From CAWCDJ01 sp963794265 (GTDB lineage Bacteria > Acidobacteriota > Terriglobia > Bryobacterales > Bryobacteraceae), in NCBI GenBank assembly GCA_963794265.1, contig CAWCDJ010000003.1, positions 806,001 to 870,000 on the forward strand: DNA of 64,000 nt, in the 5' to 3' direction. The translations under genes were made by a program, and so were the position numbers. This document shows, one piece after another, positions 41,934 to 49,781 of the stretch (its first letter is position 1; each line of letters starts with the position of its first letter). The notes beneath the pieces are model-generated. The model made no database searches, was not told where the DNA came from, and saw only the letters and a program-made list of their open reading frames with translations.

Positions 41934-43360
41934 GACGACGATCCATCACGGGCCCGCTGCTTCTGTTAGTGATCGGCGGACTGTTTCTCTGGCGGAACGT
42001 GCACCCGGAGACACCGATTTTCGACGTGCTCGCGGTCTATTGGCCCTTTCTGCTGATCGGCTGGGGCCTGCTGCGGCTGGCCGAATCCGTGCTGTGGCAC
42101 CGCCGGGGCGGGGTCGGCTTCACTGGCGGCGAAGTGGCCCTGGTGGTGCTGATCTGCATCGCCGGCTCGGGTTTGTGGGAGGCGCACCGGCACGGCGTTC
42201 ACTTCAACCCGGCGGGCCTCGAAGTCTTTGGCGACCAGTATGATTACCTGGTGACCTCCAAGGCTCCAGCCGCCGGCGTCACCCGGATTACGTTCGATAA
42301 CCAGCGCGGCAATATCAAGGTGACCGGGGCGGACACGCAGGAAATCACGGTCACCGGCCACAAGACAGTCCGCGCCTGGAGTCGCCAGGATGCCGATCGC
42401 ACGGACAAAGACACGCCCGTGGAACTGGTGCCGCAAGGCGACCAGTTGCTGGTTCGCACCAACCAGGACCGCGCTCCCGACAATCAGCGGGTGGCCGACG
42501 ACCTGGACGTGACGGTGCCGCGCGGCATGGCGGTCGAAGCGCACGGCCGCTCCAACGATCTCGAAGTCAACGACGTGAACGGCAATGTGCAACTGGCCAG
42601 CGACCGTGCCGATGTTCGCTTGTCGCGCATTGACGGGAACGTGCGGCTGGATATCGGGCACAGCGATCTGATCCGCGCCACCGACGTGAAGGGCACCATC
42701 GATCTCGAAGGCAGCCGCGGGTCGGACGTCGACATGGAAAACGTCGCCGGGCAGGTGACCATTACCGGCTCCTACACCGGAACCCTGGAGTTCAAGAACC
42801 TGGCGAAGCCGTTGCAGTTCGAGGGCTCGCGGAATACGGAACTGCACGCGCAAGCCGTGCCGGGAAGCATCAGCATGGATCTCGGACAGGTCAACGCCTC
42901 CGGCCTGGTGGGGCCGGTGCGGCTGGTGACGGGCTCGCGGGATATCAAGCTCGAGAAGTTTACCCAGTCCCTGCAACTGGAGACCGACCGCGGCGATATT
43001 CAACTACAGCCGTCGCTGCCGATGCCTTCGATCGAGGCGCGCTCGGGCATGGGCCGGATCGATTTGATTCTTCCCGAGCAAGCCACGTTCGACTTGCAGG
43101 CGACAGCCGAACGGGGAGATGCCTACAACGGCTTCGGGCCGTCCATCCAGCAGGAAAGGCAGGGCCGCACGGCAACCTTGAAAGGCAACGTAGGCGGCGG
43201 GCCGGCCATCCGGCTCACTGCCAACCGCGGCACGGTTTCGGTGCGCAAGGAAGGCAGCGACGCGAGCGACATTCCGGACTCGGATGAGGGCAAGGCGCCC
43301 ACGCCTCCGAAGGCGCCGAAGGTGCCGAAGAACCTGGGCGACACCGAAATCAAGATGTGA
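41930..43360 (+). CDS. DUF4097 adhesin-like membrane protein with LiaF-like N-terminus
   Basis: A 476-residue protein. Two N-terminal membrane helices ('ITGPLLLLVIGGLFLW', 'YWPFLLIGWGLLRLAESVLW') and a third ('VALVVLICIAGSGLW') resemble LiaF-type proteins. Residues 110-440 form a DUF4097 beta-helix-like repeat domain of short 'GxVxL'-type strands ('NDVNGNVQLASDRADVRL', 'GTIDLEGSRGSDVDMENVAG'). It is likely an envelope-exposed sensor or scaffold. It overlaps the small membrane gene upstream by 4 bases, and the MFS gene downstream starts on its stop (GTGA). The operon as a whole suggests envelope stress control. Confidence 0.8.
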   Translation: MRRRSITGPLLLLVIGGLFLWRNVHPETPIFDVLAVYWPFLLIGWGLLRLAESVLWHRRGGVGFTGGEVALVVLICIAGSGLWEAHRHGVHFNPAGLEVFGDQYDYLVTSKAPAAGVTRITFDNQRGNIKVTGADTQEITVTGHKTVRAWSRQDADRTDKDTPVELVPQGDQLLVRTNQDRAPDNQRVADDLDVTVPRGMAVEAHGRSNDLEVNDVNGNVQLASDRADVRLSRIDGNVRLDIGHSDLIRATDVKGTIDLEGSRGSDVDMENVAGQVTITGSYTGTLEFKNLAKPLQFEGSRNTELHAQAVPGSISMDLGQVNASGLVGPVRLVTGSRDIKLEKFTQSLQLETDRGDIQLQPSLPMPSIEARSGMGRIDLILPEQATFDLQATAERGDAYNGFGPSIQQERQGRTATLKGNVGGGPAIRLTANRGTVSVRKEGSDASDIPDSDEGKAPTPPKAPKVPKNLGDTEIKM

Positions 43361-44631
43361 CCGGGCCAAATCGGCGGCCAGCGAAAGTCAACAGGATCGG
43401 GCCTTCGCTGGCCGTACTCTTCCTCGTCAACGTCCTCAACATTTACGACCGCCAGGCACTGGGCGCCGTGCTCGAACCGCTGCGCCGCGAATTCCACCTG
43501 AACGACACACAACTCGGCGCGCTCTCCACTATCTTCATCGTGGTTTACGCCGTCGCGGGCCTGCCGTTGGGGCTGCTCGCCGATCGCGGCAGCCGCAAGC
43601 GATTGCTGGCCGCCGGGGTAGCCGTGTGGGCCGGGCTCACGGGTCTCGGCGGTGCGGCGGTGAACTACACCATGCTGCTCGGAACGCGCCTGGGCGTGGG
43701 GATCGGGGAAGCGGTCTGCGCGCCGGTGGCCGTGAGTTGGATCGGCGATCTGGTACGCGAATCGCGGCGCGCCCGCTCCATGGCCGGGTTCATGATGGCC
43801 ATTCCGGTGGGGGTGATGCTGAGCTTCGCCATCAGCGGCCCGGTGGCCCAGGCGCACGGCTGGCGGATGGCGTTGGCGGTGGCGGCGTTGCCGGCCGCGG
43901 CGCTGATTCCGGCGCTGCTGTGGCTGGCCGAGCCGGCCAGGGGAGAGACTTCACCGCCGGGGCGCCGAAGCGCCGGGAAGACCGGTGTCTGGGGGCTCCT
44001 GCGGGTTCGGGCGCTGTGGTGGATCGCGGCTTCGGGCGCGATTCTGAACTTCACGCTGTACACCTTCTCGACGTTTGTCTCGGCGTTTCTGACGCGTGTC
44101 CATGGGATGCCGGTGGGAACCGCCGGCGTATGGGCGGGGGTAGGTTCGGGCGTGGCGGGAATTCTGGGCGCGGCGGCGGCCGGAACGTGGGGCGACCGCG
44201 GCGGCGGGGCCTGGAAGGTGCGGCTGGCGGCGGCGGCCGCGCTGGTCTCCGCGCCGGCCGGCTTCGCGGCTCTCCGGGTGCCGCCCGGAAGCGCGGCGCA
44301 GGCGGTGGTGCTGCTCATGGCGGCTTACGGACTGCTCCAGATGTACTACACGCTGGTGTATGCCGCCATCCAGGACCTGGTGCCCGCGAACCTGCGCGGC
44401 ACCGCCATGGCGGGCTATTACATGGTCATGTATCTCTGCGGCGGCGCCTTCGGGCCGCTGCTTACCGGAAGGCTCAGCGATTATTTCGCGCACGGTACCA
44501 GCGAGGCCGCGCGCGCCCACGGCTTGCACCAGGCGATGTACGTGATTCCCGCCCTGAGCGCGGCCCTGGCGGCGGTGCTGTGGGCGGCGGCCCGTTCCAT
44601 TCGCGAACCGCTGGCGGCGGACGCGCGATGA
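43357..44631 (+). CDS. MFS transporter (Spinster-like)
   Basis: A major facilitator of 424 residues with twelve predicted helices. The N-terminal half carries 'VNVLNIYDRQALGAVL', 'LGALSTIFIVVYAVAGLPLGLLADRGSRKRLL' (the A motif after helix 2) and 'GVGIGEAVCAPV', which resembles Spinster-type transporters. It begins with GTG overlapping the previous stop. The substrate is unknown. Coupling to the ECF operon suggests co-expression but not a shared function. Confidence 0.85.
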   Translation: MTGPNRRPAKVNRIGPSLAVLFLVNVLNIYDRQALGAVLEPLRREFHLNDTQLGALSTIFIVVYAVAGLPLGLLADRGSRKRLLAAGVAVWAGLTGLGGAAVNYTMLLGTRLGVGIGEAVCAPVAVSWIGDLVRESRRARSMAGFMMAIPVGVMLSFAISGPVAQAHGWRMALAVAALPAAALIPALLWLAEPARGETSPPGRRSAGKTGVWGLLRVRALWWIAASGAILNFTLYTFSTFVSAFLTRVHGMPVGTAGVWAGVGSGVAGILGAAAAGTWGDRGGGAWKVRLAAAAALVSAPAGFAALRVPPGSAAQAVVLLMAAYGLLQMYYTLVYAAIQDLVPANLRGTAMAGYYMVMYLCGGAFGPLLTGRLSDYFAHGTSEAARAHGLHQAMYVIPALSAALAAVLWAAARSIREPLAADAR

Positions 44632-44661
44632 TCCGGCCGATGTTCGCGCCGGCCGCGAAGT

Positions 44662-45192
44662 TCATCGCCGGGGTTTTCCGGCGGATGTCCCGGCGCGCAT
44701 CCGGGCGACCGCGCGGCTCGCCAATCCCGTCAGGAGCGTGCCGATCTCTGGGTCTTCTCCCGCTCGAAAGAGCGAAAGCTGCAGGTAGTAGCCGGCTCCA
44801 AAAACGCACAAGACGGCACCTGACCCCCGAACCGGGTAAAGGAAGGAGCGCCCGCCGATTTCAGACACCGCACGATAGGACTGGAGCCGGACGCCGCGGT
44901 TCATTCTGGCGACTTGTTCGGCCACCCAATCGGCGGCCGGCGCCCGGCGCACGAGGATCATCACCCGTCCGCCGTGTTCTCCCGGGAACAGGCAACTGGT
45001 AACGCTCCCGGAATTCACTGCCGGCAGGCCTTCTGCAACCGGAAACCCCGCGGTCTGCTCAACGGTTTGCCTGGAAAGCAGAGCGCATGCGGCCGGGACT
45101 TCGGCGACTGGCCGGATCGGTTTTTCGCCTTGAGCGGAAGAGCCCGCGGCCGCAAAACAGGCGAACACAACGAACCAACGAATTTCTCTCAT
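44662..45192 (-). CDS. Secreted protein of unknown function
   Basis: A 176-residue protein with a signal peptide ('MREIRWFVVFACFAAAGSSA'). The mature domain has two conserved-looking cysteines ('ACALLSRQTVEQTAGFPVAE', 'SCLFPGEHGG') and a 'VRRAPAADWVAEQVARM' helix. This recalls DUF3558-like exported proteins, but the match is uncertain. I chose the ATG at 45192, which has a GGGAGA box upstream; a longer frame adds an Arg/Ser-rich leader. It is convergent with the MFS gene. Function unknown. Confidence 0.62.
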   Translation of the reverse strand: MREIRWFVVFACFAAAGSSAQGEKPIRPVAEVPAACALLSRQTVEQTAGFPVAEGLPAVNSGSVTSCLFPGEHGGRVMILVRRAPAADWVAEQVARMNRGVRLQSYRAVSEIGGRSFLYPVRGSGAVLCVFGAGYYLQLSLFRAGEDPEIGTLLTGLASRAVARMRAGTSAGKPRR

Positions 45193-45277
45193 CTCGGTCT
45201 CCCGGCGGCCGTTTTCTCGCGATGGAGCCGGCCGCACCGTCCATAAGGGGGTTCTGCAGCGGCTTTCCGACAGCTTT

Positions 45278-45964
45278 CTACCGTCCGCGGGCGAGGCATG
45301 TGCCCGATTCCCAGGAACTCGCCTGCTGGCCAAACTCGAAACAAGTCATGCCATGCGGGATCAGTTCGCCGAAGTCGAACAGTTGGCCGCTGGGGAGTTC
45401 GAAGGTCTGGCTGTACAACAGGTCGGCCGTGAATGTGAACGTGTCTGACGCGAGGCTGTCGGCACTGCGAACCAGCGAGGCGTCTCTCGTAAACGTGGCT
45501 ACCGGAACGCCCCAGTTCATGTTCTTTAAGTCCGCCGGAGAGAGTGGCGTAGAGTCCGTGGCTTTGGGCCAGGTTCGCCGCGAGGGGTCGGCCAGGAAAT
45601 AGATGGTTCCGGTTCCGCTGTTGGCCACCACGAGGGCATAGGGCGGCGCATCCTTGGCGGATGCGGGCGGCGCCAGGAAGGGCGGAGCGGCGGGCACCGT
45701 CTGGACCGTGAATTCGCTTACCCAGATGAGGTAAGAAGTCTCCTTGGAGGGGTTCTTGGGGTCGCTGAATAAGCTGTTCAAGTCGAGATCCCCAACGATG
45801 GGGAGGTACCATACGCAGGTACCGCCGGAATAGTCCGCGTTCCAGACCGAACCGCCGGCAAAACTGATCACGGTTTTCGAAGTGCCTGCCTGGTCGGCGG
45901 CGTTCAATCGGGCGAAAGATCCCAGCAGCGGGATTCCCATCAAAACGATCATCGCGAGTCTCAT
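45278..45964 (-). CDS. Secreted hypothetical protein
   Basis: A 228-residue exported protein with a signal peptide ('MIVLMGIPLLGSFARLNAAD'). The mature part reads as an all-beta domain ('VISFAGGSVWNADYSGGTCVWYLPIVGDL' region; four cysteines or fewer), with no recognisable catalytic motif. The ATG at 45964 has AAGGAG 5 bases upstream and is preferred over an upstream frame start. It is divergent from the CadC-like regulator gene. Function unknown. Confidence 0.62.
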   Translation of the reverse strand: MRLAMIVLMGIPLLGSFARLNAADQAGTSKTVISFAGGSVWNADYSGGTCVWYLPIVGDLDLNSLFSDPKNPSKETSYLIWVSEFTVQTVPAAPPFLAPPASAKDAPPYALVVANSGTGTIYFLADPSRRTWPKATDSTPLSPADLKNMNWGVPVATFTRDASLVRSADSLASDTFTFTADLLYSQTFELPSGQLFDFGELIPHGMTCFEFGQQASSWESGTCLARGR

Positions 45965-46082
45965 ACCATCTCCTTTTGCATTAGAATTCGTACTAGGCGG
46001 CCCGAAAGCCTTTTTCCTTTCGGGTCGCAAACAGTATGGGACCAGCGAGTCGAGCGGGTCTTGACGAAGAGTTGGCGATTCT

Positions 46083-47921
46083 TTGAAGAAACTTCATCCG
46101 GTATCGCCCAATTTGACGGACGGCAACCCCGCAGCTCCAGGCTCCGGGCTGCCCGAATTCCCGGAGGCGCAGTCTTACGTCTTCGGCCCATTCCGGCTGA
46201 TACCCGACGAACGGGTTCTGTGCCGCGGGGACCGTACCCTGCCGCTCCCGCCGAAAGCCTTCGAGACCTTGCTTCTGCTGGTGCGCAATCCAGGCCACCT
46301 GATGTTGAAGGAAGACCTGATGAAGGTGCTGTGGCCGGATACGTTCGTCGAGGAAGTCAACCTGGCCAACAAGATTTCACTGCTGCGGAAAGTGCTGAGA
46401 GAAACGGGGCTGGCAGGAAGCTGTATCCAGACGGTGCCGAAACTCGGCTATCGCTTTCTTCCTGCCGTGACCCGGGTGTGGAAGTCCGCTCCGGCGGCCG
46501 CCGGCTCCGCTCCCGCGGCAGTGGCGGTGGAAGCGCGCGCGACCCGCTTTATCGCGCTTCCGTTTGCCATCCTGAATGCCGACGAGCGCATCGCATTCCT
46601 CGGACACAGCTTACCCGAGGCAATCTCGGCGTCGCTCGCGGGGTTGCGATCCCTGACCGTGCGCTCCAGCCTGCTGGCCACACGATTGGCCGAGGGCGAG
46701 CCGGACCCCAGGCGCATTGCCCGGGAAGCTGAAGTGGACGTGCTGCTGACGGGCAGCATTATGAGCGACGGCAGCCGGTTGCGGGTCAGCGCGGAATTGG
46801 TGCATGCACCGACCGGAACCCTGGTGGGTTCCTACCTGTGCCAGGCGACCAGGGACAACATCTTTGAGATTCAGGATAATTTGGTCCGCCGGATCGTGGA
46901 GTTGCTGTTGCCTTCGCTGAGCGAGCATGAGCGCAAGGCACTGGCGCATGATGTGCCGGCCTCCGCCCGGGCTTACGAATTCTTCCTGCGCGGCACGCAT
47001 GTGGAGCGGCAGCGCACTTTCGAAAACATGTCGATGTCCCGGGACCTCTACCGTCAATCGGTAGATGAAGACCCGGATTACGCTCCCGCCTGGGCCCGGC
47101 TGGGGCGATGTTATCGCTTTCTGGAGAAGTTCGACCCGCAGGGTTCGCACGACATGGAAGCCGCGCAGTGGGCCTTTCGCCGCGCCTTTGCGCTCAACCC
47201 CGACCTGCCCATCGCCCACAATCATTACACGCAGATCGAAGCGGATTCGGGCCACGCCCGCCAGGCCGTCGTGCGGCTCCTCAGGCAGGCGGAGCGACAT
47301 CCCAACGATCCCGAATTATTCAGCGGTCTGGTTCAGGCCATGCGCTACTGCGGTCTTCTCGAAGAATCGCTGAGCGCGCACCGGCGCGCGCGGGCGCTCG
47401 ACTCGAGGGCCGTGACCAGTGTGGCCCACACGTATTTCCTCTTGGGAGACTACCCGAGCACGCTCGAGTGGTACCCTCCCGGCAGCCGGTTTTATCTGGA
47501 TGCAGCCGCGTTGGCCGCCATGGGGCGGGAGACGGAGGCAGCCGGATTGCTGGCTCAGCGCAGCTACCTGGCGCCTCTCGTCGAATCCCTGCGGTTCTGC
47601 CTCAACGGCGAGCATAACAGGAGCATTCAGACCGTCAGGCATACGTTCGAATCCAAGCCGGCGCCCGATCCGGAAATCAAATTCTACCTGGCGCGGCACC
47701 TGGTACGCGATGGTGCGGAGCAGGACGGCTTGGACGCCATACGCAACCTCGTCGAGGAAGGGTTCGTCTGCTCGACTGCATTGCAGCGCGACCCCTGGCT
47801 GAAGGCGCTTTCCCGGCTGCCGGACTTCGGCGGCGTCCTGGACGCCATACTCAGCCGCGAGGCGGAAGCCAGATCCGCATTCCAGGCGGCAGACGGAAAC
47901 CGGATCCTTTCGATCTCCTGA
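46083..47921 (+). CDS. CadC-like winged-helix regulator with TPR-like domain
   Basis: A 612-residue one-component regulator. An OmpR/CadC-type winged helix lies at about residues 33-125 ('YVFGPFRLIPDERVL', 'LPPKAFETLLLLVRN', 'ILMKVLWPDTFVEEVNLANKIS'-type recognition region, 'VPKLGYRFLP'). Next is a domain seen in such proteins ('GHSLPEAISASLAGL', 'VLLTGSIMSDGSRLRVSAELV'), then tetratricopeptide-like helices from about residue 300. No membrane helix separates the parts, so it is probably cytoplasmic. The start is a TTG at 46083 with weak ribosome-binding support. Its signal is unknown. Confidence 0.8.
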   Translation: MKKLHPVSPNLTDGNPAAPGSGLPEFPEAQSYVFGPFRLIPDERVLCRGDRTLPLPPKAFETLLLLVRNPGHLMLKEDLMKVLWPDTFVEEVNLANKISLLRKVLRETGLAGSCIQTVPKLGYRFLPAVTRVWKSAPAAAGSAPAAVAVEARATRFIALPFAILNADERIAFLGHSLPEAISASLAGLRSLTVRSSLLATRLAEGEPDPRRIAREAEVDVLLTGSIMSDGSRLRVSAELVHAPTGTLVGSYLCQATRDNIFEIQDNLVRRIVELLLPSLSEHERKALAHDVPASARAYEFFLRGTHVERQRTFENMSMSRDLYRQSVDEDPDYAPAWARLGRCYRFLEKFDPQGSHDMEAAQWAFRRAFALNPDLPIAHNHYTQIEADSGHARQAVVRLLRQAERHPNDPELFSGLVQAMRYCGLLEESLSAHRRARALDSRAVTSVAHTYFLLGDYPSTLEWYPPGSRFYLDAAALAAMGRETEAAGLLAQRSYLAPLVESLRFCLNGEHNRSIQTVRHTFESKPAPDPEIKFYLARHLVRDGAEQDGLDAIRNLVEEGFVCSTALQRDPWLKALSRLPDFGGVLDAILSREAEARSAFQAADGNRILSIS

Positions 47922-47969
47922 CTGTCCAGCATATTCTCATCGAAGAATGAGCCTGAACGGCGGTTTTAA

Positions 47970-47992
47970 TTCTCACGCAAGATGAGCCTGAA
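47970..47992 (+). repeat. IS left inner inverted repeat
   Basis: Exact reverse complement of 49500-49522. The related imperfect outer copy is at 47935-47957. Confidence 0.9.
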
Positions 47993-48052
47993 GGCGGGAG
48001 CGAAGCGATCCGCCGCCAGGCCTCCTTTCTTTGATTTCGATGTAGATACTCG

Positions 48053-48203
48053 GGCCGGTGGGAAAGTGGGAATCCTGCTTTTGGATTTCCACTTTTCCAG
48101 CCGGCCTCGTCGTCGGGGCGGTGGGAATGTGGAAATCGCGGTTTCGGCGATTTCCAAGGGCTCGTGGGCGCGGCGGGAAACCTGTCTTTGGTTTTCCGCC
48201 GCG
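48053..48203. repeat. Three consecutive hairpins inside the IS
   Basis: Stem 1 is about 23 bp with a few mismatches (48053-48075 with 48083-48106). Stem 2 is 9 bp (48131-48139 with 48147-48155). Stem 3 is 14 bp with one mismatch (48169-48182 with 48190-48203). All loops are 7 bases or close to it, and each stem carries a GGGAAA/GGAAATC-like element. They lie between the transposase stop and the left IS end. Confidence 0.8.
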
Positions 48204-48234
48204 TCCACAGCCCGGCATTTCCAGCGCCTCCTTT

Positions 48235-49476
48235 TCATGCGCTTCGCTTCTCCATGAAGCTGGCGAACAGCTTGCGTTTCGCGGCCTGCATTTCCAGCGC
48301 CGCCGCTGTGTCGCTCTTGCGTCGAGCCCGCTGCTCCAGCTCGGCGGTAGTGAGATCGGGCCGCAGCCACCGCGCCAACCCGGGGAGTTGGCGCAGGATT
48401 TCCCAGGGGGTCGCATACCAGGGATAGGACCTGGTGACCTTTCCTTTGCCGTCCACTTTTAGCTGCGGCACTCCACAGGGCCGGTGGAAATTTAGATAAG
48501 GATTGAAATACTCTTCATAGAACCGCTCGATCGCCGCCGCATGCGGCGCGGCGATGTAGTTGTACCCCATGTGCTTGCGCACCACCGCTCCGTTTTTGGA
48601 CTCCGCCAGACCATTGTCGTTGGAATGCCGCGGCCGCGATTTCGTCTGCTCAACCAAGAGTTTATTCAACAGATTGGACACCCGATGATTGATGAACTCG
48701 CTGCCGTTATCGGAGTGGAAACCTTGAATGCGGAATGGAAACTGTGCCAGCATCGCTTCCAGCACGGGAATCAGCCAAGCTTCGCTGATCTGCGCCGTCG
48801 CGCCCACCACCTGCCACTGCGTCACCTCGTCCACCGCGTTGATGTGATAAACGCCCTTGGCTCCGTCCCGGTCTCCCTGGTGCACCGTGTCGACCCGCAG
48901 ATAGCCTGGCCGCCCTTCCGGTCGTGGGGCGCGCCGCTCCCCAATGCTTACTGCCGTAGGCCGTGTCGGCTGATAATCCATCCGTTGCCGTCGATACGTC
49001 CGGCTCTGGCGCAAGCGGTACAGGTGGGCGACCGAAAGCTCTGCCAGTCGGCGGTAGCACGGGTCGCCATAATCGTAAAACTCTCGTTGCAGAATCTTCT
49101 GCGTGGCCGGCCCGCTCAAGGTCTCATGCGCGGCGTCCACCGCCGCCAACAATTCGATATCGGCTCGCTCATATCGCGTCGTGAAGCGGTGCCGCCGATA
49201 GGCCATCGGTCGTACCGTCTCCCCACGCCGATACTGGCCGATCAGCCGCGTGGCCTGGGCTCGGCTCAACCCGGTCATCTTCTCCACATACCGCCGCAGC
49301 CATCCGCGTTCGGCTCGTCCCAATTTCTCGTACTTGTGCTCCTCCAAAACCCGGTTTACCCAACCGTAAACCTCTTCCCGATTCCGCCCCTCGAAGGCGA
49401 CCTCATCGCTGGCTTCCAGAAATGCCCGGATCTGCTCCAGGCTCAACCCTTGGCCCGTTTCCACCCTGACGATCAA
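48235..49476 (-). CDS. DDE (integrase core) transposase
   Basis: A 413-residue transposase. N-terminal helix-turn-helix sequences ('MTGLSRAQATRLIGQYRRGE') are followed by an rve-type integrase core with the catalytic acids in 'LRVDTVHQGD', 'FHSDNGSEFIN' and 'NGLAESKNGAVVRKH'. A basic C-terminus follows. All three acids are present, so it may be active. It starts with a TTG 24 bases inside the right inverted repeat region. The family is within the IS3/IS481-like integrase superfamily; I cannot name the exact IS group from sequence alone. Confidence 0.9.
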   Translation of the reverse strand: MIVRVETGQGLSLEQIRAFLEASDEVAFEGRNREEVYGWVNRVLEEHKYEKLGRAERGWLRRYVEKMTGLSRAQATRLIGQYRRGETVRPMAYRRHRFTTRYERADIELLAAVDAAHETLSGPATQKILQREFYDYGDPCYRRLAELSVAHLYRLRQSRTYRRQRMDYQPTRPTAVSIGERRAPRPEGRPGYLRVDTVHQGDRDGAKGVYHINAVDEVTQWQVVGATAQISEAWLIPVLEAMLAQFPFRIQGFHSDNGSEFINHRVSNLLNKLLVEQTKSRPRHSNDNGLAESKNGAVVRKHMGYNYIAAPHAAAIERFYEEYFNPYLNFHRPCGVPQLKVDGKGKVTRSYPWYATPWEILRQLPGLARWLRPDLTTAELEQRARRKSDTAAALEMQAAKRKLFASFMEKRSA

Positions 49477-49499
49477 TTCCCAGCATGCCGGATTGCCGC

Positions 49500-49522
49500 T
49501 TCAGGCTCATCTTGCGTGAGAA
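49500..49522 (-). repeat. IS right inner inverted repeat
   Basis: Exact reverse complement of 47970-47992. An outer copy follows at 49535-49556 (21 of 22 bases the same as the inner unit). Confidence 0.9.
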
Positions 49523-49781
49523 ACCGATTCAGGCTTCAGGCTCATCTTGCATGAGACAAGACTGTCCGGCGAACCGGAGGCTGCTTCGTGCGACAATCGA
49601 GTAATACAGATTATCGAAACGGCGCAGTACTTTCGTGGGAGCCCTGCCTTTCGGGTTTGCGCGGAGTGGCGGGCGCGCCGCGAACCCAGAGGACCGAGTT
49701 GAACACTGCGAATCCGGCAACGGGCCGGCAGTTGACTGATTTTGCGAATCACCGTTTGACGGCTTTCGGGGGAATGAGCGA

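Larger units (their letters stand above)
47935..49556. mobile_element. Insertion sequence with DDE transposase and doubled terminal repeats
   Basis: A roughly 1.6-kb IS. Exact 23-bp inverted repeats occur at 47970-47992 and 49500-49522 (TTCAGGCTCATCTTGCGTGA core), and imperfect outer copies of the same repeat at 47935-47957 and 49535-49556. Each end therefore carries two repeat units. The transposase fills the minus strand, and three hairpins lie between it and the left end. GACTGTCC occurs just outside both ends (47920-47927 and 49560-49567) and may be an 8-bp target duplication, though the exact element border is uncertain. Confidence 0.85.

Noticed and set aside
43284..45002. 572-codon frame overlapping the MFS gene
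   Set aside because: Arg/Gly-rich shadow of a well-supported transporter; no start context.
47935..49556. Repeated TTCAGGCTCATCTTG units as a possible CRISPR array
   Set aside because: The copies are inverted around a transposase and number two per end; there are no spacers.
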